This document shows positions 23,227 through 34,469 of a DNA stretch of 64,000 nucleotides, one piece after another (the first letter of the stretch is position 1; each line of letters begins with the position of its first letter). Source of the stretch: Paraphaeosphaeria minitans (Eukaryota > Ascomycota > Dothideomycetes > Pleosporales > Didymosphaeriaceae); NCBI GenBank assembly GCA_015832175.1, contig WJXW01000007.1, positions 1,798,001 through 1,862,000 of the forward strand. Reading direction: 5' to 3'. Both the position numbers and the translations under genes were made by a program. A model generated the notes under the pieces. The model searched no databases. It was not told the origin of the DNA and worked only from the letters and a program-made list of their open reading frames with translations.

Positions 23227-24815
23227 TCAGTCGTCTTCGCCCACGTCATCATCATCATCGGACCCCACATCCGTCCGCTCGACGATAAGATTTCCACTCC
23301 GCCCAATGCGCTCCCGTATGGTGCTCCCAGCTTTGACATCGTACACCTCGCGCGGCATCGGCGACACGAGCTGGAAGTCGTACGCGTGGGCGAAGCCCGC
23401 CGGCTCCTGTGCGTCGTCCACGGCCTCGCCGGAGGAAACGATCTCGTAGCACTCGACAAACGCATACAGCTCCTCGATGTGCGCGTCGCTGGCGAAGCGG
23501 CGGACTACACGGTCGGCATTAGGCATGCGCAGACTGATGCGCACGACGTCTTTGTCTGTCGCGGGTGGCTCGGCAGGGATGCTTGAGGCGCGCCATTTGC
23601 GCCACTGCGCGAGGTCAGCGGCGTGCTGCTCGGCCGCAGCCTGGCGTGCGAGTGCTTCTTTCTCTTCGGTCGCTTTGCGCTCGGCTTCTTCCTTCTTTTT
23701 GCGAGCTCGCTCGCGGTCGATGGCGAGGGATCGCTCATAGGCGGAGTTCTGCTGCTCGCGGATGCTGCGTGTGGCTTGCTGCTCCGCGCGGGTGGCGCGC
23801 GCGCGGGCCAAAGGCTCGCTGTGCGTGGTGATGGCTGCCCGCAGCTTGGCGAGGAACTGTGCGGGCGGAGTGGGACCGGCGATGCGCGTAGCGATGCCCA
23901 TGGCTGTCGAGGAGACTTGGGGCGTGTGTACGATTAGGCCGGCGAAGGGGAACTTGGTGCAATTGAGCGAGGTGGAGACCTGGTAGGCTTCGGAGTCGTG
24001 GACGCTGCCCGCCCAGAGGATGATGTTGTTGTTTGGGTCGCGGATGAAGTCGATGACTTCTTGCGAGAGGAGCGTCTCCCGGATGAAGGAGGCGGTCTCG
24101 TCGTGCTCGGGTGAGACGAGGATGACAAGCAGGAACTGGAGATTCTTCTTCGCCAGATCGAATGCCTGGGCGTACCCATTCTCGAAGAACGGCAGCTGGT
24201 TCTCCCCATACTCTTCCTCAAACTCTCGGATGAATCGCGCGGCAGTGTCCCTTGGCTGCAACGGTCTCTGTCCACCAGCGGCGTTCCGCCTACCTGCGGC
24301 TGCGGCATTTCCTCCTCCAAAAATACGGGTCAAGGGCGGGAACATCCACCCCATAAATCGGAACCATCGTGAGAACAAGGAGTAGACGAGTGAGAAAGGC
24401 GCAAAGAGGATGGCAAGGAGCAGCGACGGGCGGACGGTGACTTGGTTCTCGGGCCGAGGGACGACACGAGACGCGGGCTCTATCGGCGAGCGGCGACTGG
24501 ATGTGGAGGAGCGCGGCGAGCCGAAGGCGTTTAGGAGTGTTTCCTGTCGGCGGGTGTCCTGAGGTGCGGCTGCAGCGGCGGCGACGGGGTCTCCTGCGGG
24601 CTCGCCATCGAAGAAGCGGGCTATCGCAATCTGTACGCTGTCAGATGAGGATTGAAAAGGCTTGGAGGGTAAGCGCGTACCTGCACGTTCCATTGGCAGC
24701 GCTGTAGCAGGGGCACGGCATCTTTGAGCTCTTGGTCAGTGACAGCGGTGAATTGTTGGAGCGCAAGCTGCTGCTCTTCGGTGAGCTGTGCGATGTCCAC
24801 CTCGGCGTCGGCCAT
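23227..24815 (-). CDS. UBA-UAS-UBX protein, FAF2/Ubx type (ER-associated degradation adaptor)
   Basis: Two exons (24815-24681, 24630-23227) give 512 residues. Residues 1-60 are a UBA domain (EQQLALQQFTAVTDQE, then QCQWNVQ-like ending joined by the intron to IAIARFFDGEP). A hydrophobic hairpin near 100-140 (LLLAILFAPFSLVYSLFSRW) should insert in the ER or lipid-droplet membrane. A thioredoxin-like UAS domain follows (FFENGYAQAFDLAKKN, IILWAGSVHDSEAYQV), then a charged coiled coil and a C-terminal UBX domain (ISLRMPNADRVVRRF) that binds Cdc48/p97. This is the FAF2/UBXD8 arrangement; such proteins link Cdc48 to ER-associated degradation. The end is an Asp-rich tail. Strong assignment to family. 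Confidence 0.93.
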
Positions 24816-25525
24816 TGATGTTGGCTGATACCTTTGTCACTATAACAACTATCACTTTTCGCGATGCACTTCGAACCAAGAAACAAAGTGCGTGGGGTAG
24901 AGAAAGAGATAGCCGCGAGGACAGGGTGGCTTCGCGCGGGCGCCTTGTCCATGGTTGGGGCCGGGCGATGATGATGAAGTAGTGCGGGAGCGGGAGCCCC
25001 AGACGCTAGTCGGAATGGGCCCTAGCGCCACCATAACACTGGTCGTCTGTCTCAACCACAATCATGGACCACACGCTCCATGTGATGTCTTGGACTTACA
25101 TTACCATGAGGAATGGACAAAGAATTGCACAGGCATGAACAACACCTGTGGGCACATGCATTACGAATAACTAGGATTGATACACAACCCCGGAATTCAG
25201 TTTGAACAAGTGAAGCCTTATACTCGGTCATCTGTCCCTAGTAGAGTGAACTGTATCTAGACCACAGTTGATGATCTGGCATGACCAGAATATAGCTGCC
25301 TAAACCATCAAAACCGAGCCAACTGGACCTTCCTCACTACAAATGACCCCCGCCTCCCTCTGCACTGTGGAATTTCGACTTTAAAAGGAAAAATACTTTT
25401 GGTACCATCAATCACATAACGCAGTAGCCTGAAATTCCTCATACTGCGCTCCACACACGAAGCATCACACTTACGAACCAAAACACCACCAACGAGGAAC
25501 AGCGACCGACTCACAAACCAAAAGC
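24816..25525. promoter_or_regulatory. Divergent intergenic region (UBX / metallophosphoesterase)
   Basis: 710 bp between two start codons, with no additional gene or repeat seen. Confidence 0.5.
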
Positions 25526-26492
25526 ATGTCGTCACCATCCCGAGTCCTCCCTCGCAACAACCTCTTCCGGGTTGCGAGGCCCACGCCCCTCCAGTGCTTC
25601 CTCCGCAATCCACTCCTCTTCATCGCAACATACCTCTACACGCACCAGCCGCCCCTCCGCAACAAAGCACAAACCAGCACCACCAAAACCCCGGCCCACA
25701 TAACCATCGTCTGCCTCTCCGACACACACAACACTACACCTCCCGTCCCCGCAGCTGACATCCTCATCCACGCCGGCGACATCACCCAGAACGGCACCTT
25801 CGCAGAGCTCCAGTCCACCATATCCTGGCTTGCCGCCCTTCCTCACCCCCATAAGTTCGTCATAGCAGGGAACCACGACCTCCTCCTGTCCACCTCTTTC
25901 GTCGCCTCTGCGCCAAGCCGCATCTTCACCACGACACCTGGCTGCACGAAGGACGACTTAGACTGGGGCGACGTCATCTACCTTGAGGACAGCAGCGCAA
26001 CCGTGACGGTAAGGGGGAGAGATGTCAAGATCTGGGGCGCGCCGTGGACGCCGAAGTACGGGAATTGGGCGTTCCAGTATACCCCCGCGCAGGCGGAGGA
26101 TGTCTGGAGTGGCAAGATACACGACGACACAGATATCGTGGTGACGCACGGTCCGGCGGGGATATTTGGACATCAATGGGACGGGGCACGCGGGGTGTAC
26201 GTGGCTGGGTCGTGAGCTGGAAAGTGTGAAGCCCCGGCTCGCGGTGTGTGGACACATACATGAAGCAAGGGGGCGGGAAGACGTGAGCTGGGATAAGGTG
26301 CAAAGGATGTACGAAGGTGCGCTGGGGTGTCCAGTGAAGGGGTGGTTTGTGTTTGAGGCTGGCGTGGTGGTGTGGATGTGGAGCTGGGTGCGGTGGGAGT
26401 TTGGGGCGAGGAGGGAGCCAAAGACCACGTTCGTGAATGCGAGTACGGTTGGGCACTGGGGTGTAGCGGAAGGCATGATAGTGGAGATGTAG
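25526..26492 (+). pseudogene. Calcineurin-like metallophosphoesterase with one frameshift
   Basis: The N-terminal frame from the ATG at 25526 has the metal-binding motifs CLSDTHN, ILIHAGDIT, VIAGNHDLL and, near its end, VVTHGPAG. The C-terminal motif VCGHIHEARG lies in the next frame, which runs to 26492 and continues with the usual FVNASTVGHW block. The break sits between THGPAG and LDINGTGHAGC at about 26158-26168, where one extra base, for instance in the GGGG run, would explain it. No intron fits there. The family resembles the MPPED1/239FB and fungal Ser/Thr phosphatase-like group of about 300 residues. It is either a real recent frameshift, which removes the last histidine ligands, or a sequence error. 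A hydrophobic segment near residues 22-37 may anchor it in a membrane. Confidence 0.8.
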
Positions 26493-26732
26493 CATCCAAA
26501 GACTGGAGGGTTGCGTTGTGGTTGGAAAGAAATCGTGACCTGAGCGTGTGGATATGTTGATGTAGTGACACATTTACTCCGAAGGTGATGCGCGTCTGAC
26601 GTATTCATCTAGCCGGATGCGTTACAAGAACATGGTCTACCTAATGCTGAACGTGCTATGCATCGACCTGATCCGCTTGATTTCCCGGCTCTTGAACTTG
26701 TCTCTGCGTCTTGACGTCGGGGTGCCGCTTTG

Positions 26733-27748
26733 CTAACCGCTTTGCCCAGAACTTTGCTCTCCACGTCCCTTCGGTAAGACCTCGTAAAATACTACAAAAG
26801 ACTTCTCCATGGACGCGTCGTTCAAGCGTGGTACGTTCCGCAGGCAAACACTCAGCACAATCACCATATCCCGCATCGCCTCCAATCGCACAAATTCCCT
26901 GGTCTGGGAGCCGTCCGAAAATAAGTAGAGGGAAACGGGAAACACATTGCTGTTGGAGCAGAGATCGTTCACCAATACCTCCAGCCCTTGATCTTTCACC
27001 CAGTTATTCTGAGCCTCGTTCTCCTTAGACTGTTTCTGCTTTCGACTGGCTTGCAACTTGAACAATGCGTCCCAGTAGTTGTCGAAGCACGACCCGTGAT
27101 GAGAATAAACGCCCATTTCGGCGTACAGCCATCGATCGCAAGCCGGAGTCAAAGTATCGTGAAGTCCAGAACTTGTATCTTCGACGAGTTTAAGTATAGG
27201 AGCTCGTTTCTGGTCGACTAGAGTGTCACTAACTATCGGAGTCCATCTATCAAGCGTTGATTGCGTATGAGACATGGACATGTCTGTAGGTGCGGACACC
27301 GTTAGCATGTCACATGTGAATTGAGAAGACGTGCAGAAGTCGCGGTTAAGAGACACACACATTCTAGAGGTGCTCCGGCCGCCTTATTTGCTAACTTTGG
27401 GAACAACCTCAGCACCTGCGATGTATTCTTCGGATAGAGTACTGCTGCTTCCGCGCGAGCTGCCGGTATATGGTCATATCGATACGCCAAAGCCCAAGTC
27501 GCGACGACTTGATCGCCTTGCGTGTTGATAATTCTGATAGATTCGCCTTTGTGCATGGGGACTGCGACGCTGCCAGCGTCAGGAATAGGCTGTGGTTCTT
27601 TGGTGATGTAATCCACCCAGACTGGTGCAACCGAATTCTTCTTCTTCTTCTTCTTCTGAAAATGGCCCCACAACTTCGGCGGTTCTTGATTGACGGGCTG
27701 GCTCTGAGCTTGTGGATCAACCCCGTGCTTGGAGTGATTGTTACCCAT
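26733..27748 (-). CDS. DUF1989 protein (urea carboxylase-associated family)
   Basis: Two exons (27748-27361, 27283-26733) give 312 residues. Conserved DUF1989 parts are PIPDAGSVAVPMHKGESIRI, INTQGDQVVATWAL, MSMSHTQSTLDRWTP, PILKLVEDTSSG and HDTLTPACDRW. The N-terminus carries six lysines from a TTC microsatellite at 27636-27657. The intron was chosen because it ends with a GCTAAC branch point and restores MSMSHT in phase; the region before it (about 50 residues after ATWAL) does not match my memory of the family and could hide another intron. Bacterial DUF1989 proteins include the carboxyguanidine deiminase subunits that work after a urea carboxylase-like enzyme. The fungal role is unknown. 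Confidence 0.75.
27636..27657. repeat. TTC trinucleotide microsatellite in coding sequence
   Basis: About seven TTC units encode the poly-lysine run of the DUF1989 protein on the minus strand. Its length may vary between strains. Confidence 0.8.
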
Positions 27749-28227
27749 GTTGGGAGATGATTTGCCGTGCTTTGAGTCCGGTCACAAGTAGCTCTGGATG
27801 AAAGGCGAGAATGAGCAGGCGCTTGTATAACACACATAGGTATAACACAAGGTGACTTCGTTACCGGCCAGCGGCATGATGGGTAGATACATAGTTACAA
27901 TGACAGGACACGTCGAGCGCGATATCGAAGCAGTCGTAACGACATGAATTGAATCAATAGACGATGATAACAATTATCGATGCTTGAAGCGACTGATGTT
28001 CTGTTCACGCAGCGAAAGTGTGCCGTTATTGTTGTTAGCATAAGGTCCGTGGCTGGAAGGCGGCCCAATGCACTGGCCACCAGCGTTTGGTAAGGTTCAC
28101 GTGACGAACATGGAAGGTGGCATTCCCGACCGCTGCAGGTGGGCCACACGTCCCTCCCACCAGCCTCGACTGACGACTCTTTCTTCTCCTCCACCACGCC
28201 TCTCTGTTCGTTCTGTGACAGCCTGCC
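27749..28227. promoter_or_regulatory. Divergent intergenic region (DUF1989 / ArfGAP)
   Basis: 479 bp between start codons; no other gene or repeat noted. Confidence 0.5.
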
Positions 28228-29878
28228 ATGGCGCTTGCTACCAAGGACCAGTCGCGAAATATCTTCGCAAGGTTGAAAATCAAACCTGCGAACAAGGTGC
28301 GTTATTCCACCCGCATCCAGGGGAAGGAGCGGTCGATGCACGGGCAAGGCAACTAATGTTCTCGGGCAGGTATGTTTCGATTGCGGCGCGAAGAACCCAA
28401 CATGGAGCTCCGTTCCGTTTGGCATCTACCTCTGCCTCGACTGCTCGGCGAACCATAGAAATATGGGAGTGCACATTTCGTTCGTGCGCTCGACCAACTT
28501 GGACAGTACGTGGAACCCGAGGTAGCAAGGGGCGAAGAACATGGCTAACAGTTTCAGTCTGGCAATGGGATCAGCTGCGCATCATGAAGGTTGGCGGCAA
28601 CGAGAGTGCGACCAAGTACTTCCAAACGCACGGCGGCTCCGCTGCGTTGGCGAGCAAAGACCCCAAGACGAAATACACTAGCAATGCGGCAACCAAGTAC
28701 AAGGAGGAGCTACAAAGGCGCTGCGTCGTAGACGCCAGACAGTACGCCATCTCCAGCACCTCCTGGGCGATATGGAGGAATTGCTGACCCCTGTTCCAGA
28801 TATCCTGAAGAGGTCGTAATCACAGACGTGCCCGAAGCGACCGGCGGCGAAGGGACCACTCCAGCCGGCGAAGACGACGACTTTTTCTCCTCATGGGACA
28901 AGCCCACCGTTAAGCGCCCGTCTAACCCACCATCACGCACCGGCACGCCCCGCGCGCAGTCGCCCTTCTTGAAACCTGGTGCAACTGGCAACGGCACCGA
29001 CCGCCCCAAGTCCCCGCTAGCAGGCGGCTCTGTAACCACACCACCCGTCGCCAGGCCTGCCGTTAAGAAGGCCACCTCAGGGACTGCGCCAAAAAAGAAC
29101 ATCCTCGGGGCCAAAAAGAAGGGGTTGGGCGCAAAGAAGGTGGTTGCCAGTGATGGTCTCGACTTCGAAGAGGCTGAACGCAAGGCTCGCGAAGAAGCTG
29201 AGCGTATCGAGAAACTTGGTTACGACCCCGACGCAGAAGCTGCTGAGACCGTTGCGACGACCAAGCCCAAGGCCTCCGAAGCATCCAATATCGTTGCGCC
29301 AACACCGCTCTCGCCGTCCCGCGGTGGCTTCGGTACCACATTGAAACCCGAGAAGTCAAGTAAGGACGTCGAGAGACTGGGAATGGGAGTCGCACGCCTT
29401 GGATTCGGACAGGTGGGCACAGCGAAGTCGGTCGCTGCAACCAGGACAATGGGTGGCTTCGGTAGCACGAGCAAGCCCGTTGCAAACGACAGCGAGACGT
29501 ACGCCCGCGAGAAGTTCGGCACGCAAAAGGGCATCGGGAGTGACGAGTTCTTCGGCCGCGGCTCATTCGACCCCAGTGCCGCCGCCGAAGCTAAGTCGAG
29601 GTTAACAGGTACGGATTCCTGCATCGCATAGTCCGAGACGATGTGCTAACCCTCAAGCAGGTTTCGAAGGCGCCACCGCCATCTCTTCGAACGCCTACTT
29701 CGGCCGTCCCGAGGATGATGTCCCAGAGGACGACTACGGCGACCTCGAGGGCGCAGCGAAGGATTTCGTCCGCAAGTTCGGCATCACCGCCAGCGACGAC
29801 CTCGAGAACCTAACCAGCTTGCTCGGCGATGGCGCATCAAAACTGCAGGGTGCGGTACGGAACTACCTCAACTCATAG
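28228..29878 (+). CDS. ArfGAP, Glo3 type (COPI vesicle GTPase-activating protein)
   Basis: Five exons (28228-28296, 28370-28505, 28558-28741, 28800-29608, 29661-29878) give 471 residues. The zinc finger [11 protein letters not shown], then LCLDC, has C-x2-C-x16-C-x2-C spacing, and the catalytic arginine lies in [11 protein letters not shown]. Downstream come [12 protein letters not shown] and YPEEVVI. The C-terminal half shows the Glo3 features: a long Lys/Ala-rich linker, [16 protein letters not shown] and [10 protein letters not shown]. Glo3 stimulates GTP hydrolysis by Arf1 on COPI coats in Golgi-to-ER traffic. All splice phases agree. The large number of 5' introns against one long exon is normal for this gene in fungi. 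Confidence 0.94.
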
Positions 29879-30430
29879 ATGGAGGTGGTGTGGCTAGAGG
29901 GCGTTTTTACCCGGCGCGCGTGCGTGTAAAATTTGGCAGTCTGTTTTACTTTGGTCTCCTTGTTGGGTAGAGGGCATGTAACGACCAAAAGCATTTACGA
30001 AGCAGGACGTCACGGTGGGTGGGGTAACGCAAAGGAAGGGCGTAACAGCGTTGAACGAGTGGGTGGGATGAACGTAGTGCACCTCATAGAGGCTGGGTGC
30101 GAGCCACTTATCCTTCAAATTCTCGAGCAAGCGTATTAATCTTCGGAGTCTGTCCCACAATGTGTTGCAATGGCACGCGTACCCGCGTCGAGCTTATCCT
30201 GGTAAGCCAAAGGTGGTGTTGCTGATGGTGTTTCTCACAATGTCAACAGGTCGAGAGGAGACTCAGATCACTCTGCACAGCTTGTGACGCGACAGGCCAG
30301 CATCGCCAAAGGGGTATTTACACTCCATGCACCGATCATGGCTTCTCATTCACATCCTTTCTCGAGCCACTCGGCAAACACTCGCACCCACCACGCAACC
30401 TTCCCGGGCGGGACGCATCTGGTCAAGCAA
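29879..30430. other. Convergent intergenic region
   Basis: No convincing gene or repeat between the ArfGAP and MFS permease stops. Confidence 0.55.
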
Positions 30431-32049
30431 TCAGATCTTCGGCGCATTTACATCGCTGGTCTGCACCGGCGCCTCGCTCTTCACAATGTCCCCACTTGCG
30501 CTCTCCTCGTCAGCATGCGCATTCACAACTCCAATCTCCGTCGTGTGGAACTTGTCCACGACGTCACGATACTTGGGCACAAAGTTGACCGCCAGCGAAT
30601 ACGTCCACGCGGCCACAAAGAACGCCAGCGGCACGCTCATCGCGACCGCCGTCGGGGCATGTCCCGTCGCGTAGTCCGCCTGGCCCTGCGAGTCCGCCGC
30701 CGCAAACAAGATGGGCGGCACCACAGCGCCGCCCGCCACGCCCGCAACGATGAAGCCCGACCCGCGCTTCGAGTATCTGCCCAGCCCGCGCATGCCGAGC
30801 GCGACGATGGTCGGGAAGATGATCGACTCGAAGAAGAGCGTGACGTAGAGCATGCTCATGCCCGTGTTGCCGCGCTGCGTGATAGACGGGCTGATGAACA
30901 CGATGCAGGCGGTCATGAAGGCGAGGAAGATCCAGCGCGGGCGCATGCGGCTCATGAGGAAGGCGCCGACGAAGCGGCCGAGGGCGAAGGCGCCTTGCGC
31001 TCCAGAGAGGAAGCGCGCGGCTGTTGCGGAGGAGGTGCCTTGTCGCGTGTCAACAACGTAGTTTATGAAGGCGCCGGCGACGGCAACTTGGGCGCCGGTA
31101 TAGCAGACTGGGCGGGTGGTTAGTGGAGAGGAGAGAGAGGAGGACGGGCAACGTACATTGCGCGGCTGCGGCGTGGAAGAGGCGGTATTGCTTCCAGAAC
31201 GGCTTCACGTCTGTGCCGGCGTGCGTCTCTTCTGCTTGGTACGCCATATCGGCGTCCTGGGCTTGTCAGCTGGGCTCACCCACTCTCCACTGCCATTGTT
31301 GCTTACCGTGATTTCTGGGATGGGCGTCACGTAGAACACAAACGCCAGGACGAAGACGAAGATTGCGATTGCTAGATACGTCCACTGCACGTTCCTCAAG
31401 CTGGGATTCGCATCATCGACATCGGTGAAGAAGACATAGGATCCCAGAACCGGCGCAATCACGGTCCCAATTCCATTGAACGCCTGCGCAATGTTGATCC
31501 TGATCTCACTGTACTTTGGCGGGCCGCAGATGGTTAGATACGGATTCGCCGCCGTCTCGAGCGAGCCCAACCCATTACCCGTGATGAAGATGGCGACGCA
31601 GAAGCCGCCGAAGGAGCGGTACACGAGCGCGGGCCACGCGACGAGCGAGCCGATGCCGTACAAGCAGAGGCCCCAGATGAAGCAAGCCTTGTAGCCATAG
31701 TGGCGCAGGATCCAGTTTGCATGGCCGAGAGAGGCGAGCGGGTATGCGCCGAAGTAGGCGGCTTGGAGTCCGGAGCTGCGCGAGCGGGTGATGTGCAGGA
31801 CTTCCTGAAAGTGTTTGTTGAGCGTGTCGATGAGGCCGTATGAGAAGCCCTGCATAGGTAAGTCATTAGCGCTGGACGGTGGAGAGTGTTGGCTGATGGC
31901 AAGCGGAGGAAGCTAGGTAGGGTACACACCCAGAGGAAGAAGAGGACGGTGACCAGGCACAGTGGGAAGATGGAATCTCGCAGCGTGAGCTCTGCCGCCC
32001 GTGTTCTGTTGTTGCCCGCCCTCAGGGTATGCCTTTTGAAGATAGCCAT
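30431..32049 (-). CDS. MFS sugar permease, FucP-like (fucose/glucose/galactose permease group)
   Basis: Four exons (32049-31930, 31849-31307, 31256-31157, 31107-30431) give 479 residues with about 12 membrane segments. Typical FucP-family pieces are FFLWGFSYGLIDTLNKHF, FITGNGLGSLETAANPY, the PIPEITDADM loop, KQYRLFHAAAAQFCYTGAQV and the C-terminal SGFIVAGVAGGAVVPP. The third intron splits a Phe codon, exactly restoring the conserved AQFCYTGAQ. Relatives carry monosaccharides with protons across the plasma membrane. The last 50 residues are a polar cytosolic tail. It lies next to the pectin methylesterase on the same strand, which fits uptake of plant cell-wall sugars, but the substrate is inferred only from family. 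Confidence 0.92.
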
Positions 32050-32629
32050 GCTGCCCAGCGCGCTGTAGAATAACAGGCAATGTCAATTAGCACTTTGTTG
32101 CGCAGTCGCAGTCGTGAGAGGAAGGAAGAGACGAAGCCGCCTTCGAGGTAGGTACAACAGCAAGCTCTGTACGTAGGTAGTCTAGGTATTGTACGACCGG
32201 GCAATCGCCCTCCGGCAGCAGGCGCGACCAGGGCACTTTTAAACACCACATGACGGAAGGCCGAGCAGCGCGTTACCCGAATCTTGCACCCGGGGTACTT
32301 CAGCGTCACATCTGAGGGCACGCTAGTCGAAGGTAGGAAGCTGGGGTAGCAGAAGCTGGGGTAGCAGAAGCTGGGGTAGGTACCGGTAGACTCATGGTTG
32401 GGGATCGACACGCAACATGGACGCATGTCGATGCGACAGGTTCGGGCAAGCAAGGACCGAGAACCTGCCGGGCCGAGCGAGTCATGCACGATGTAAGGCA
32501 GGGATCGATCGCATGGTAACATGTATATTGACGAGAATGTAAGTATCGCGCAGCGGCCTAGTGAGTTGGTGAAATGGTTACAGCAAAGAAGTTGGGCAAC
32601 AGGCCCAACGTGGGTGGCAGCAGCCAGCG
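32050..32629. other. Intergenic region with motif cluster and tandem repeat
   Basis: It holds TAGGTA elements at 32146-32155, 32173-32180 and 32182-32189, upstream of the permease start, and a three-copy 15-bp repeat at 32336-32379. No gene. Confidence 0.55.
32336..32379. repeat. 15-bp tandem repeat, three copies
   Basis: The unit AGAAGCTGGGGTAGC repeats nearly without change; the last copy merges into a TAGGTACC element. Confidence 0.85.
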
Positions 32630-33723
32630 TTAGGAGAGGTAGCTGGTGTCGACCCAAGACGCGTACGAGCTACCCAGCACAGTCGAGATGCTTACGGCGC
32701 TCGACAGCTTCTTCGCGAAGCTCGCCCTTGTCCCGGAAGCACCAGCGCCAGTGTTGCCGTACTCGCCGTACTCGACGTGGTCGGTGTTGGGCGAGTCGGT
32801 GCCCCAGATGTGCCAGCCAGCAGCATTGATGACATTGCTGAGGTTGGTGTTCTGGAACACCACGCGGGCGTAGTTGCGCCACGGGCGTCCGAGATAGTAG
32901 GATCCTGCGGCGACGGACTGGCCTGACGCTGCGGCTACGGTGGACTTGTTGATGACATAGTAGGAAGGGTTGGAGGACGAGTCGCGGCCGTTGGCTGTGA
33001 TGTAGTAGCCTCCACTGACGACTCTGATGTCGACGCCGTCGAACCAGGCGGCTGCCTTCTGGCCAAAGATGAAGTCTGTCGCGCCCTCGATGTTGCATTT
33101 GGCATAGACTTGGGCACCGTTCTGCGCAAGGAGAGTATCCTGGAAACCTGGCTTCATCAGTACATGCTGCGATTTCGATATGGCGGAATTTACACCTTTG
33201 AAAGAGACGCCGTAGAAGCCCGTCTTGTCGCCCTGCGCACTGACGGCGACGGCCTGAGATCCTTTGCCGTAGCTGTTCACAACGTCGATATTGTAGACCT
33301 TGAGGTTGCCAATCTCTGCCCGGAGCGTAGCTGAGCCATCGTTGCTCACGCCGCTTGCCTGGCTCAGGTTGTACGTGATGGTGACCTTGTTGCCGGTGTA
33401 GCTAGACGTGTCGCTGGTGTAGCCATATAGAATCAAGGGTCCCTTCAGGCCATTGATGGAAACCTGCTCCTTGTAGTTACCCTGGTTGATCCAGACTACG
33501 CCTGTTAGAGCCGTTCTTGAGCAGGTGCAGCAAAGTACCTACTGCACTGGGAGGAAGTCAAGGACTGCGAGAGAGCGTTGACGGCCGCCTGGATGGTCGA
33601 GTACGTGTAGCCGCTGCCTACAGATAGACAGCCTGATGGCGGAGAAGTGCGGCTCGCCCGCTTTTCAAGCGGTGCAGCCAGACCAGTAGCAAGCAGAGTG
33701 ACAAAAGTAAGAACAGACCACAT
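32630..33723 (-). CDS. Secreted pectin methylesterase (carbohydrate esterase family 8)
   Basis: Two exons (33723-33543, 33501-32630) give 350 residues. The ATG at 33723 starts a signal peptide (MWSVLTFVTLLATGLA) followed by a KR pro-peptide site. CE8 motifs are GNYKEQV (GxYxE), the Gln region near DTLLAQNG, the catalytic GATDFIFG, and YYLGRPWRNYARV with the arginine that binds the carboxylate. The protein forms a right-handed beta-helix and removes methyl esters from pectin, preparing it for pectate lyases and polygalacturonases. Length is normal for fungal enzymes. It is likely induced on plant material, though no regulator site was identified. Confidence 0.95.
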
Positions 33724-34469
33724 GCTGAAGTTGTCATGCAAAATATGAACCAGAACGAGACGAAGCGAGTGAAGAAGAGTGATTCAACAATTAATAATGC
33801 ATTCATATACTTAGCAGCCGGAGGATATGTCTCGCGCGTCTTACCTACCGACGACACATCAAATTAAGGAAAATCCGTCCAGCATTGTAATTTCGCGCCT
33901 GTTATTGCGGTCACTGCTCGAAACATTGGGCTGGGCACTAGTGCATTCGAAAGCCTCCATACTGGATCTTCCAACGTCATCGAACAAGCTTTGTGGGGAA
34001 ATGTTCCGGTTTTGTAGGTGGTTGGTGGAATGAACGGGGCTCATGCGCGTCCTGTGTGCCGGCACGTAGATTGCAGCTGGTCACGTAGCTGAGCGCCAAC
34101 ACCGATATACTTTTGGCTGCGTTCATACATGTTATCCTCTCGGGCGTCACAAGAGTCGCTTGTGGTGGAGGTGATGGATGCTCGGCGTTGTGGCACACTG
34201 GGGCTGGAGGTTCGTGGGGACGGAAGGCGGGAAGCGGGTGCCACGGTCTGTGCGCTTGGCAACGACGTTTCAGTAGGTAGCATCTATCATTGACCTTCAT
34301 TCTGGACACAAACGCTACCACCCGCTTTAACATACGAGTGTGTCCTCTTGAATCGGCCGTGGGGATCGTACTAGAACAAAGAAAGGCCAGAACTCCGAGT
34401 TCATTACCTCATTGCTCGTCTCCTAGCTTCATCAGACCAAGTCTTGTTCCCCTAATGCGCACTGCACGA
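33724..34469. other. Intergenic region with a possible small ORF
   Basis: It lies between the pectin methylesterase start and the MFS transporter stop. TACCTAC occurs at about 33842, near the esterase promoter. A small minus-strand ORF at 34041-34283 is listed separately. Confidence 0.5.
34041..34283 (-). CDS. Possible small Ser/Thr-rich protein, 80 aa
   Basis: An ATG at 34283 opens an 80-residue frame. The first half is rich in Ser, Pro and Thr with an Arg pair (VPQRRASITSTTS), and the second half reads DNMYERSQKYIGVGAQLRDQ. Third codon positions are moderately rich in C and G. It resembles small basic fungal proteins in style but I recognise no family. It may be chance. Confidence 0.25.
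   Translation of the reverse strand: MLPTETSLPSAQTVAPASRLPSPRTSSPSVPQRRASITSTTSDSCDAREDNMYERSQKYIGVGAQLRDQLQSTCRHTGRA

Noticed and set aside
30284..31123. 279-codon plus-strand frame opposite the FucP-like permease
   Set aside because: Arg/His-rich antisense shadow of membrane-protein codons.
32336..32379. Possible CRISPR-like array
   Set aside because: The repeats are head-to-tail without spacers, in a fungal nuclear genome.
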